Shown here piece by piece: positions 10,278 through 17,672 of a stretch of DNA of 64,000 bases (within the stretch, counting starts at the first letter, position 1; each line of letters starts with the position of its first letter). This stretch comes from Paracoccaceae bacterium (GTDB taxonomy: Bacteria; Pseudomonadota; Alphaproteobacteria; Rhodobacterales; Rhodobacteraceae), in contig JANQPC010000064.1 of the NCBI GenBank assembly GCA_028285485.1, positions 107,079-171,078 of the forward strand, in the 5' to 3' direction. A model generated the notes under the pieces. The model saw only the letters and a list, made by a program, of their open reading frames with translations. It was not told the DNA's origin and made no database searches. Both the position numbers and the translations under genes were made by a program.

Positions 10278-11182
10278 GTTCCGTGGCCCGGCACCACTTC
10301 CAGCGCCACACTGGGATCAACGATATCGAGGAGTAGCGGCACAAGCCCCTCCTTGATCGCCGGCAGGGTATCGAACATGCGGTCGAGTATCCCGCCATTG
10401 GCCAGCAGGTGATCGTCTGGGGCCACGATCCGAAACCGGGCGATGCGCCCGGCCTGCGCCCGCGCCTCGATAAGGCATGACCCCTGGCTGACCGGCACGC
10501 AGACGCGGTGGGCCGCTGGCGCGTGCGCAAGCGGAAGCCGATCGCGCAGGCAGGCATAGGCATCGTAGATCCGCGCGGTCGCGCGCCAAAGCGGCCCGCG
10601 GCCCCGGGTTTCGGCGATATGGCGCATCACCGGATGCAGCAAGTGGCGCTGGGCCAGGGAGTTTTCCAGCGGCGCGGCCACGAGGCCCGAGGAAGATGTG
10701 AAAGGATCAAGCTTGCCGGTGGCCGCCTCCCCCGCTTCAAAGCACCGGTCGATCTTGCGCAGAAGCGCGCCCATGCGCCGATCGCTTTGCAGGAAGCGTT
10801 CGTAGGCATCCGGGGTGGGCGGCGGGGCGCCTGCCGGGCCAAAAAGCGCCTCGGCCACAATGTGATCGCCCGCCCCCTCGCGCGGCGGCAGCGGCGCCCC
10901 CGCCAGCCCGAAATGGGTGGGAAGCGTGATCCATAGTTTCAGAACATGATCGCGCAGAATCTCCTGGCGCATATCGTCCTGCATTGCAGGCGTAACGGGT
11001 AGATCGAACACCCTGCGCGCGGCCAGCAAGAGAGGGGCGTTGGTGTAACTTGCGTGTTGCAGCAGGATCCCTTCGGCGGCGGCGACCGGCTGCCCGCGCA
11101 TCATCTCGTCTATCGAAAGCCGTGGCGGCTTTGCCACGCGCAGCTGCGTGGGCTTGTCGTTGCGGCCGCGCCCGTCAAGCAT
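10274..11182 (-). CDS. hupK: HupK-like hydrogenase assembly protein
   Basis: A 302-residue protein resembling HupK, a paralogue of the [NiFe]-hydrogenase large subunit that helps build the enzyme in Rhodobacter and Rhizobium. The [17 protein letters not shown] segment (near residues 92-108) looks like the large-subunit core. The CxxC pairs that hold the NiFe site in true large subunits are absent: the cysteines are scattered, as expected for a scaffold. It follows the rubredoxin-HybE gene after 4 bases, the same order as hupJ-hupK in R. capsulatus. No hydrogenase structural or hyp gene is visible in this window, so its present partner is unknown. Confidence 0.75.
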   Translation of the reverse strand: MLDGRGRNDKPTQLRVAKPPRLSIDEMMRGQPVAAAEGILLQHASYTNAPLLLAARRVFDLPVTPAMQDDMRQEILRDHVLKLWITLPTHFGLAGAPLPPREGAGDHIVAEALFGPAGAPPPTPDAYERFLQSDRRMGALLRKIDRCFEAGEAATGKLDPFTSSSGLVAAPLENSLAQRHLLHPVMRHIAETRGRGPLWRATARIYDAYACLRDRLPLAHAPAAHRVCVPVSQGSCLIEARAQAGRIARFRIVAPDDHLLANGGILDRMFDTLPAIKEGLVPLLLDIVDPSVALEVVPGHGT

Positions 11183-11186
11183 TCCG

Positions 11187-11873
11187 TTACCTCCCGTTTG
11201 CTGCAGCCCGCTGTGCCGCGGGCAGGGGATTGACCTCGTCTTCCGCTTCGGCTGGCGCGTAGAGCGCGGTGATCAAGCGCTCCGCCACGGCAATCGCCTT
11301 CGCCTGGCTGTCAAACCCCGACATGTCGGACAAGATGTTGCATGATTTGTAGCCACCCGCGCCGCTCCGGCGGTTGTGAAGAAACTCATAGCGGCCCGAG
11401 GGGAAAGCCACATGTTCGCTGGCCCCCGGCGTGAGGTTTGACCAATCCTCCCCTTCCCCGGGCAGGATGACGATGCTCATGAACCAGGGCGTGATCAGCA
11501 CGCCCACGGGGCGGCCATGGTAGACGCGAGTGCCAACTGCTGCGACGCGCAGCGCGGGATTGGCATTCGGGGGCGTGGGCCCGTTCGGCGCGAGGCCCTT
11601 CCGGAAATCCTTCACAAGCGCGGCAAGCCGGTTCGCCAGATCCGCGCCATGGCCGCCGACCCGCGCAACAAAGGCCGCCTTGGGTGCCTGGCAGTTCGGG
11701 CATGTCCATTCCTCGGGAAGGGCCAGGAACGGGGTGCCGGGCTCGATCTGCCGCAGGCTGTCGCCATCCGCGGGGTCGTAGGGCGACCAGCAGATGCGGC
11801 ATTGCATCAGGGCCCGGGGGTTAAGCGTATCGGCCTCGCTGCGCCCGTGGCCGGCCGCGTTCGGCGCGGTCAT
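11187..11873 (-). CDS. hupJ: rubredoxin-HybE fusion (HupJ-type hydrogenase chaperone)
   Basis: Two domains are joined. Residues about 22-70 are a complete rubredoxin with paired iron ligands Cys25/Cys28 and Cys58/Cys61 and the signature EPGTPF...LPEEWTCPNC. The rest matches the HybE/HupJ [NiFe]-hydrogenase assembly-chaperone domain (GRPVGVLITPWFMSIVILP, FPSGRYEF). The ATG at 11873 gives 228 residues; an ATG at 11807, directly before the rubredoxin, is the alternative. The frame remains open upstream but through lower-G+C sequence. It is probably the first gene of a two-gene operon with hupK. The fusion is known in R. capsulatus; here the hydrogenase itself is not nearby. Confidence 0.8.
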   Translation of the reverse strand: MTAPNAAGHGRSEADTLNPRALMQCRICWSPYDPADGDSLRQIEPGTPFLALPEEWTCPNCQAPKAAFVARVGGHGADLANRLAALVKDFRKGLAPNGPTPPNANPALRVAAVGTRVYHGRPVGVLITPWFMSIVILPGEGEDWSNLTPGASEHVAFPSGRYEFLHNRRSGAGGYKSCNILSDMSGFDSQAKAIAVAERLITALYAPAEAEDEVNPLPAAQRAAANGR

Positions 11874-12339
11874 GCCCGAGCCCCCGACGGCGCATGATGG
11901 ATCGAAGAAAGAGCTCTGCGGCGGGCGCCATACGCTGGGTCGATCATTCCTTTCCCCCCTTCTTCGCCGCCGTGCGCGGGCTGGTACAATCTGGCCGTCT
12001 CTATATCTCGGGAGCAAACGCCTTGTGCATTTTTCCCACGTAACTTTCCGAGTTATCCAGCCGCTGCCGAAGGCAACTTTGATATGGATCAACTCTTTCG
12101 CGCGCGATGCGTGACACGTCGTCACTCATCCTATACGTGTATTCTCGGATGTCGAAACAGTCTAGGCTTGCGTCTCTTGCGCGCTCGATCTGCATCCCAG
12201 TAATCATTTCTCCCAAACAGCCCACCCTGTGGAGCGGCCCGAAAAACGGGCACCATCCGCGGGATTCTGAAGCGCGTGCAATGCCTTGGCAAAGCCGCTA
12301 CGATCGGCGCGATGACGGGGCACGATTACGAGGGGCGCT
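11874..12339 (+). other. 466-base stretch with lower G+C
   Basis: No confident gene. From about 12,000 to 12,240 base composition drops by eye to about one half G+C, against roughly two thirds around it. The stretch holds one weak minus-strand ORF (12001-12207), presumably the promoter for the hupJ-hupK pair, and the leader of the plus-strand gene at 12340. I see no tRNA, repeat or terminator. Confidence 0.6.
12001..12207 (-). CDS. weak candidate small ORF (68 aa)
   Basis: An ORF upstream of hupJ on the same strand whose product looks protein-like: mixed charged and polar residues, and a segment DPYQSCLRQRLDNSESY near the end. Base composition is lower in G+C than any neighbour and no good ribosome site precedes the possible starts at 12207, 12195 or 12129. 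It may be a decayed or foreign gene, or chance. I do not recognise it. Confidence 0.22.
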   Translation of the reverse strand: MITGMQIERARDASLDCFDIREYTYRMSDDVSRIARERVDPYQSCLRQRLDNSESYVGKMHKAFAPEI

Positions 12340-12738
12340 TTGGGAACTCGCATTTTTTCAATCACGCTTTTACTTGCGGCCGGGCTTGGCATGCCCGCTG
12401 CCGCCTGCACGGCACCAACCTTTCAGCTGGCCGCGCCACAGTTCACGCCTGCGGCACCTGAGCCTCCCTCGGCGGCGCCGGACGTGCCCGCCTGCCTGGC
12501 AAACCTATCGGCGCCCAACCAGCAGAACTGTAGCAATGCTGAAATCGAGGCCTACGGCGCCTCGCTTGAAGCCTATGTTGCCGATCTCAACAGCTACGTG
12601 AACGCAACGCAGGATTACGCGATCGCCGCCGCGGGGTTTGCCAATGCCGCCGTGGGCTTTGCCGAGGCCGCGCAAAGTGAGGCGGATGCGGCCTGGACCT
12701 TTGCGAACTGTGCCGCAGAGGCCGTTCAGCAGCGATAG
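12340..12738 (+). CDS. small exported protein of unknown function (132 aa)
   Basis: The N terminus is a good Sec signal peptide (basic start, then SITLLLAAGLGMPAAA) with likely cleavage before or after the cysteine at residue 23. AAC-type ends make a lipoprotein possible but the lipobox is poor. The mature part is proline-rich and then an alanine/asparagine-rich helical stretch with heptad-like spacing (residues 65-130). Start is the TTG at 12340, preceded by GAGGGG; no ATG in this frame fits. It ends 6 bases before the convergent permease gene. No family recognised. Confidence 0.6.
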   Translation: MGTRIFSITLLLAAGLGMPAAACTAPTFQLAAPQFTPAAPEPPSAAPDVPACLANLSAPNQQNCSNAEIEAYGASLEAYVADLNSYVNATQDYAIAAAGFANAAVGFAEAAQSEADAAWTFANCAAEAVQQR

Positions 12739-12744
12739 GGGGAA

Positions 12745-13701
12745 CTACTTCAGGCGGGGGTTCAGCGCGTCGCGCAGCCAATCGCCCAGAAGATTGACGC
12801 TAAGCGCAAGCGCCAGAAGCGTGACCGCCGGGAAGAACAGGATCCACCACTCGCCCGAGAAGAGGAAGCCCTGGCCAATGCGGATCAGCGTGCCAAGCGA
12901 GGGCTGCGTGGGCGGGGCGCCGACGCCCAGGAACGAAAGCGTGGCCTCGGCGATGATCGCCAGCGCCAGCGAGATCGTCGCGATCACAAGCACCGGGGAA
13001 AGCACGTTGGGCAGGATGTGGCGCATCATGATCGCCGGGCCCGACCGCCCGATCAGCCGCGCCGCCTGCACGTATTCCTTGTTCTTTTCAACCAGTGTGG
13101 CGCCGCGCACCACCCGGGCAAACTGCACCCAATCCGAGAGCCCGATGGCGATGATCAGCACCCAGATCGCCATCTGATCGCGATACTCGATCGGGGTGAA
13201 GCCCTTGGCGATCCCAAAGATCAGCATCGCCACGAGGATCGCGGGGAAAGTGAGCTGCACATCGGCGACGCGCATGATGATCGTCTCCGTCCACCCGCCC
13301 ACATAGCCCGCGATCAGGCCGAGGCTGACGCCGAGCACCATGGCGAAAAGAACGGCTGCAAAGCCCACGAAGAGCGAGATGCGCATGCCGTAAAGGATGG
13401 TCGAAAACACATCCCGCCCCTGATCATCCGTTCCCAGCCAGAACTCATCGCCGGTAAAGGCGTTGGGCTCCATCGGCGGCGTGAAGCCATTCATCAGATT
13501 GAGCGATGCGGGATTGAACGGATCGTACGGCGAGATCAGCGGCGCGAACACGGCGGAGAGCACAAGCAGCAGCACCACAGCAAAGCTTGTCACCGCAACC
13601 GGGGAGCGGCGGAATTTCCACGCGAAATCCGAGGCCCAGAATCGCGACAGGCCGCTTTGCGGGCGCTCTGCTTTGGGCTCTTCGATAGGAAGCTCTGCCA
13701 T
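12745..13701 (-). CDS. peptide-type ABC transporter permease (DppC/OppC class)
   Basis: The second permease of a dipeptide/oligopeptide/nickel-class importer, 318 residues. After a cytoplasmic N terminus come a first membrane helix (about 38-58), the periplasmic segment with FWLGTDDQGRDVFST typical of DppC, and five more helices. The ATPase-contact EAA loop reads AARLIGRSGPAIMMRHILPN. It follows the DppB-class gene after 9 bases. No ATPase gene adjoins: the next gene is an unrelated exported protein on the other strand, so the importer must borrow ATPases from elsewhere. Substrate is not readable from the permease. Confidence 0.92.
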   Translation of the reverse strand: MAELPIEEPKAERPQSGLSRFWASDFAWKFRRSPVAVTSFAVVLLLVLSAVFAPLISPYDPFNPASLNLMNGFTPPMEPNAFTGDEFWLGTDDQGRDVFSTILYGMRISLFVGFAAVLFAMVLGVSLGLIAGYVGGWTETIIMRVADVQLTFPAILVAMLIFGIAKGFTPIEYRDQMAIWVLIIAIGLSDWVQFARVVRGATLVEKNKEYVQAARLIGRSGPAIMMRHILPNVLSPVLVIATISLALAIIAEATLSFLGVGAPPTQPSLGTLIRIGQGFLFSGEWWILFFPAVTLLALALSVNLLGDWLRDALNPRLK

Positions 13702-13710
13702 CTCCCGCCC

Positions 13711-14691
13711 CTATCCCGCTGCCGCGCGTTCGTCGCGCAAGCGTGGATCGATCGCGAAGTAAAGCAGATCGACGATCAGGTTGATGGCCACGAACATCAC
13801 CGAGATCAGCATAAGATACGCCGCCATAACGGGGATATCGACGAACTGGATCGCATTGATGAACAACAGCCCCACGCCGGGCCACTGGAACACCGTCTCC
13901 GTGATGATCGCGAAGGCGATGATCGAGCCGAGTTGCAGGCCGGTGACCGTGATCACCGGCACGAGCGTGTTCTTCAGCGCGTGGCGGAAATTCACCGCGC
14001 GTTCTTTCAGCCCACGGGCGCGGGCGAAGCGGATATAATCCTGCCGCAGCACTTCCAGCATCTCAGCCCGCACAAGGCGCATGATCAGCGTCATCTGGTA
14101 GAGCCCAAGGGTGATCGCCGGAAGGATCAGGGCGCGCAGCCCGCTTTCGGTAAGAAAGCCGGTTGTCCACCACCCAAGATCCACAGTCTCGCCCCGCCCG
14201 AAGCTTGGCAGCATGTCGAGCTCAACCGAGAATATGTAGATAAGTAAGATCCCTATGAGAAAGGTGGGCAGGCTGACGCCAATCAGCGAGACGGTCATGA
14301 TCACGTTCGAGGCGATACCATCGCGGCGAATGGCCGTGAAAACGCCAAGCGCGATCCCTCCCAGAATCGCGAACAGGCCGGAGACGGCGGCAAGTTCCAG
14401 CGTGGCGGGCGCCCGCTCGGCGATAATCTCCGCTACCGGGCGGCCTTGCCGGTAGCTTACGCCGAAATTGCCCTGCACCGCGCCTTCGAGGAACCGCCAG
14501 TACTGCACCGGAAAGGGCTGATCGAGGCCAAGCTGGGTGCGCAACCGTTCGATATCGGCCTGGGTGCGTTCCTGCCCCAGCATGTTATCGATCGGATCGC
14601 CCACGAAGCGGAACATCGAAAACGCCACGAGGCCCACGACCAGGAGGACGAGGATCGATTGCAGCACGCGGCGTAGGATGAAGCCCAGCAT
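13711..14691 (-). CDS. peptide-type ABC transporter permease (DppB/OppB class)
   Basis: The first permease of the same importer, 326 residues with six predicted helices. It starts with the class pattern MLGFILRRVLQSILVLLVVG and has QLGLDQPFPVQYWRFL in the periplasmic loop. The EAA loop is ARARGLKERAVNFRHALKN. It is preceded by a 31-residue ORF with a hairpin (14717-14737) in the 57-base gap, and followed by the DppC-class gene. GsiC, of the glutathione importer, belongs to the same family, which is suggestive given the neighbouring glutathione-dependent enzyme. Confidence 0.92.
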   Translation of the reverse strand: MLGFILRRVLQSILVLLVVGLVAFSMFRFVGDPIDNMLGQERTQADIERLRTQLGLDQPFPVQYWRFLEGAVQGNFGVSYRQGRPVAEIIAERAPATLELAAVSGLFAILGGIALGVFTAIRRDGIASNVIMTVSLIGVSLPTFLIGILLIYIFSVELDMLPSFGRGETVDLGWWTTGFLTESGLRALILPAITLGLYQMTLIMRLVRAEMLEVLRQDYIRFARARGLKERAVNFRHALKNTLVPVITVTGLQLGSIIAFAIITETVFQWPGVGLLFINAIQFVDIPVMAAYLMLISVMFVAINLIVDLLYFAIDPRLRDERAAAG

Positions 14692-14716
14692 TTATCGTTT
14701 GTGCGGCGTGGGATGC

Positions 14717-14737
14717 GGCGGGTCAAGCAAACCCGCC
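14717..14737 (-). other. hairpin between microprotein and permease gene
   Basis: GGCGGGT and ACCCGCC form a perfect 7-bp stem with a 7-base loop in the 57-base gap before dppB. There is no T run, so it is more likely an mRNA stabilising or processing element than a terminator. Confidence 0.4.
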
Positions 14738-14748
14738 CAATAATCGCG

Positions 14749-14844
14749 TTATCCGAACTGCGCGAAGCCCGACCACATCAAAAACACCATACCGAGCCCG
14801 AAACTTGCCACCATCGCAGATGCCCTTACCGCCAGCCGTGCCAT
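14749..14844 (-). CDS. 31-aa hydrophobic microprotein
   Basis: Starts MARLAVRASAMV and ends SGFAQFG: a short basic N terminus followed by one hydrophobic stretch long enough to span a membrane (residues about 9-27, including GLGMVFLMW). Its ATG overlaps the stop of the upstream reductase gene by one base (TGATG), a strong sign of coupled translation. A hairpin and the permease gene dppB follow. It may be an accessory subunit of the transporter or a membrane tether for the reductase; both are inference. I have no family match. Confidence 0.6.
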   Translation of the reverse strand: MARLAVRASAMVASFGLGMVFLMWSGFAQFG

Positions 14845-15758
14845 CAGAGCGACCAGTCGATGCGCGGGCCGGCCGGGACAATGCCGAGCGGATTGCGCAG
14901 GGGGGAGGGCGAAAAGTAGCCCTGCTTGTAGATGTCAAAACGCACCGTATCGGCCACGCCGGGCATGGCGTAGATCGTACGGGCATAGCGCCAGAGGCGT
15001 GGGTAATCCGTGAGCCGCGCGATGTTGCATTTGAAGGCGTAGTGATAGGCCACATCAAAGCGCACAAGCGTGGGAAACAGGCGCAGATCCGCCTCGGTGA
15101 AGGCATCGCCGCAGAGCCAAGTGTTCCCGGCCAGATGCGCCTCGATCGCCTCAAGCGTTTCGAATAGCTCGGCAACGGCGGCATCATAGGCGGCCTGGCT
15201 GCGGGCAAATCCGGCGCGATATACCCCGTTGTTCACGCTGTGGTAGATGCGTTCGTTCCACGCCTCGATCTTTGCCTCAAGCGCTGGAGGGCAAAGCTCT
15301 GGCCCGCCCGGAAAGGCGCTGCCCATCATCCGCACGATATCGGCGGATTCATTGGAAACGGCGGTGCCCGTTTCCCGGTCCCATAAAAGCGGCACGGTGA
15401 TGCGGCCGGTATATGCAGGCGAGACCTGCGCGTAAGCCTCGTGCAGCGCCGAGACGCCCAGAAGCGGATCGGCATAGGCACCCTCTGCCTCGAATATCCA
15501 GCCCTGATCGTTGCGCCGCGGCAGCGCGTAGCTGACCGAGAGATCAAGCCCCTTCAGTGCACGCACGAGAAGCACCCGGTGTGCCCAGGGGCAGTTCCAG
15601 GCCGCGTAAAGATGGTAGCGCGCGATATCCGGGGGGAACGGGCCTTCCGCCGTAATCCAATTGCGGATCGTGGCCTTCTGGCGCTTGAATTCGCCGTCAA
15701 GCTGGGTGTCCGGACCGGGATCTTCGGCGTGATAGGTTCCGGCGATCATCAGGCCCAT
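14844..15758 (-). CDS. glutathionyl-hydroquinone reductase-like protein (GST family)
   Basis: A 304-residue member of the Xi-class glutathione transferases (YqjG/ECM4/PcpF type), which reduce glutathionyl-hydroquinones. The catalytic cysteine lies in the thioredoxin-fold motif NCPWAH (Cys56), preceded by ARYHLYAAW; the second motif VSNESADIVRMM and the all-helical C-terminal domain are present. It sits between a peptide-binding protein gene and two permease genes on the same strand. A paralogue of the same class is at 58504-59502. Linkage to a peptide-type importer suggests handling of imported glutathione or glutathione adducts; that is inference. Confidence 0.88.
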   Translation of the reverse strand: MGLMIAGTYHAEDPGPDTQLDGEFKRQKATIRNWITAEGPFPPDIARYHLYAAWNCPWAHRVLLVRALKGLDLSVSYALPRRNDQGWIFEAEGAYADPLLGVSALHEAYAQVSPAYTGRITVPLLWDRETGTAVSNESADIVRMMGSAFPGGPELCPPALEAKIEAWNERIYHSVNNGVYRAGFARSQAAYDAAVAELFETLEAIEAHLAGNTWLCGDAFTEADLRLFPTLVRFDVAYHYAFKCNIARLTDYPRLWRYARTIYAMPGVADTVRFDIYKQGYFSPSPLRNPLGIVPAGPRIDWSL

Positions 15759-15782
15759 GGGCCCAACCCCCTGTGTTCTGGC

Positions 15783-15796
15783 GTTCTGGCCAGAAC
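15783..15796 (-). promoter_or_regulatory. 14-bp perfect palindrome upstream of the reductase gene
   Basis: GTTCTGGCCAGAAC is a perfect palindrome 24 bases before the reductase start, within the gap to the binding-protein gene. It could be an operator for an internal promoter. It does not fit the alphaproteobacterial LexA spacing (GTTC-N7-GTTC). Confidence 0.35.
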
Positions 15797-15834
15797 GTGG
15801 CGCAAGGAGGGCTCAAGGCAACGCGCAGGCCCTG

Positions 15835-15861
15835 TGCGCCGGTGCATCGCACACCGGCGCA
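15835..15861 (-). terminator. hairpin after the binding-protein gene
   Basis: TGCGCCGGTG and CACCGGCGCA form a perfect 10-bp stem with a 7-base loop, 46 bases after the stop of the binding-protein gene. No T run follows on the minus strand. Such hairpins after binding-protein genes often partly terminate transcription or protect the upstream mRNA. Confidence 0.5.
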
Positions 15862-15907
15862 GGCGGGTTGGCGGCGGGTGCAGCATAAACCGCGCCCGCC
15901 CGTTCGC

Positions 15908-17473
15908 TCAGTTAACCGTCACCCAGCGCAGGATGAAGAAGTTGTCGGGCCGCTGGGTAAGCGCGATGCTTTCGCGCGCACCCCAGACAAGGGGCTGCAC
16001 ATACATCGGCACGTAGGCCACTTCGTCCTGCATGATCTTGGCGGCTTCATCGAGCATCGCCTGGCGCGTGGGCTCGTCAATCTCCGATTGGATCATCGGC
16101 AGAAGCTCATCGATCCGCGCGTTCGAATAGGCCCCGAAGTTCCACGACCCCAATCGCTTCTCCTCATTGGGCGTGGAGGCCAGGAAGCGGATCGGATGCT
16201 CGGCATCGAAGGTGCCCGGGGACCAGCCGAGAAGATACATATCGAAGTTATCTTCCCGCAGTTCCGGCCAGTAGTTCTGCACCGGCATCGCATCAAGCTG
16301 CGCCTCAACGCCGATCTGGGCGAGCATCGAGACCACGGCCTGACACACGGCTTCATCGTTGAGGTAGCGGTTGTTGGGGCACTTCAGGCCGAAGGAGAAG
16401 CCTTCGGGATAGCCCGCCTCCGCCAGAAGCGCCTTTGCGGCTTCAACATCATATGCTGGGCGGGCATCGTTTGCCGTGGAGAAGCCTCGCATCGCCGGGC
16501 TTACAAGCTGGCTTGCCGGTTCGGCATTGCCGCGCATGATGGTTTGCAGGATCGCGGGCACGTTCACGGCCTGGGCCACGGCCTGGCGCACGCGCACATC
16601 CAGGAACGGGTTCGGCTGGCCGGCATCATCGGTGTATTTCAGCGCTTCGGCCTCATGCGGGAAGCCCAGCATGATCACGCGCGCCTCGATACCCTGGATC
16701 ACCTTTACGCCATCGGTTTGCGACAGCCGCTCCGCATCCTGGATCGGCACCGGGTTTATCATATCCACATCGCCCGAAAGCAGGGCCGCCACCGCCGTTG
16801 CCGGGTTCTGAATCGGCGTGAACTCGGCGCGGGTGATGTTGTGCTCCACCTCGCCCCACCAGCCTTCGTACGGCACCAGCACCGTGGTGAGCCCCGGCTG
16901 ACGTTCTTCAAGCTGGAAAGCCGCGGTGCCGTTGGCATTGAGGGTTGCGAAGTTGCCTTCATCCTTGTTGGGGCGTTCGGCATTGTTTGCCGCAGCCCAG
17001 CCGGAATCCATCATCATCCAGTTGGCGATGGAATCGGGAAAGATCGGGTTCGGCGCGGTGGTCATGATATCGACGGTGAAATCATCCACCACAACCACTT
17101 CGGAAACGGGCGCGAACCAAGAGCTTGTGTCGGCCTCTTCGGAGGAAGCGCGCTCATAGCTGAAAAGCACGTCTTCTGCGGTGAAGGCCGCGCCGTCGTG
17201 GAACGTTACGCCCTCGCGCAGAGTGAAGCGCCAGCCTTCGCCCTCGCCAATCGGCTCCCACCCCGTTGCGAGCGCGGGCTCAATCGTCATGTCCTTCCCG
17301 CGGCGCACGAGGCCTTCGTAGACATTGTTCAGAAATCCCAGCACCGGCGCGGAGTTCACCGCATGGGGATCCATCGTTTGCGGATCGGTGGTGCCGGCAA
17401 AGCGGAAGGTTTCGGCCTGGGCCGCAGGGGCCAGAGCGAGAGCTGCCACCAGAGCAGCGGTCATTTTTTGCAT
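15908..17473 (-). CDS. peptide-class ABC transporter substrate-binding protein
   Basis: A periplasmic SBP_bac_5-class binding protein of 521 residues. The ATG at 17473, preceded by GGGGAG, begins a Sec signal peptide ending PAAQA/E. The mature protein shows the class features DPQTMDPH, YEGLVRR, FTLREGVTFHDGAAFTAEDVLFSYER and DVRVRQAVAQAVN. It probably starts the operon that continues with the reductase, microprotein and both permeases, separated by 149 bases containing a hairpin and a palindrome. Ligand is unknown; peptides, glutathione and nickel chelates are all bound by this class. Confidence 0.92.
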   Translation of the reverse strand: MQKMTAALVAALALAPAAQAETFRFAGTTDPQTMDPHAVNSAPVLGFLNNVYEGLVRRGKDMTIEPALATGWEPIGEGEGWRFTLREGVTFHDGAAFTAEDVLFSYERASSEEADTSSWFAPVSEVVVVDDFTVDIMTTAPNPIFPDSIANWMMMDSGWAAANNAERPNKDEGNFATLNANGTAAFQLEERQPGLTTVLVPYEGWWGEVEHNITRAEFTPIQNPATAVAALLSGDVDMINPVPIQDAERLSQTDGVKVIQGIEARVIMLGFPHEAEALKYTDDAGQPNPFLDVRVRQAVAQAVNVPAILQTIMRGNAEPASQLVSPAMRGFSTANDARPAYDVEAAKALLAEAGYPEGFSFGLKCPNNRYLNDEAVCQAVVSMLAQIGVEAQLDAMPVQNYWPELREDNFDMYLLGWSPGTFDAEHPIRFLASTPNEEKRLGSWNFGAYSNARIDELLPMIQSEIDEPTRQAMLDEAAKIMQDEVAYVPMYVQPLVWGARESIALTQRPDNFFILRWVTVN

Positions 17474-17583
17474 GAGTATTCTCCCCGTTCGCGCTGCCGC
17501 GCGATTGACGGAACAGGTGTGGCAGGCTGCCGCAGCGGCGGCAAGGGCCTTAAACCGTTTGTGATGGCGGGGGTTTGTGGCGA

Positions 17584-17601
17584 GTTTCATAAAACCGCAA
17601 C
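17584..17601 (+). promoter_or_regulatory. Pho-box-like sequence
   Basis: GTTTCATAAAACCGCAAC agrees with the Pho-box consensus CTGTCAT-N4-CTGTCAC at about 12 of 18 positions by eye. It lies about 70 bases before the phytase-like gene, where phosphate control would make sense. The second half-site is weak. Confidence 0.3.
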
Positions 17602-17672
17602 AAAAGTGTTACGCGATCGTCGTGCCGCGCCGCCACTCCGCAGGTCGGAAGAAAACCTTGTGGGGAGCTGCA

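Noticed and set aside
15775..15796. Possible LexA site (GTTC repeats) upstream of the reductase gene
   Set aside because: The GTTC copies are 4 bases apart, not the 7 needed for the alphaproteobacterial SOS box; kept only as an unassigned palindrome.
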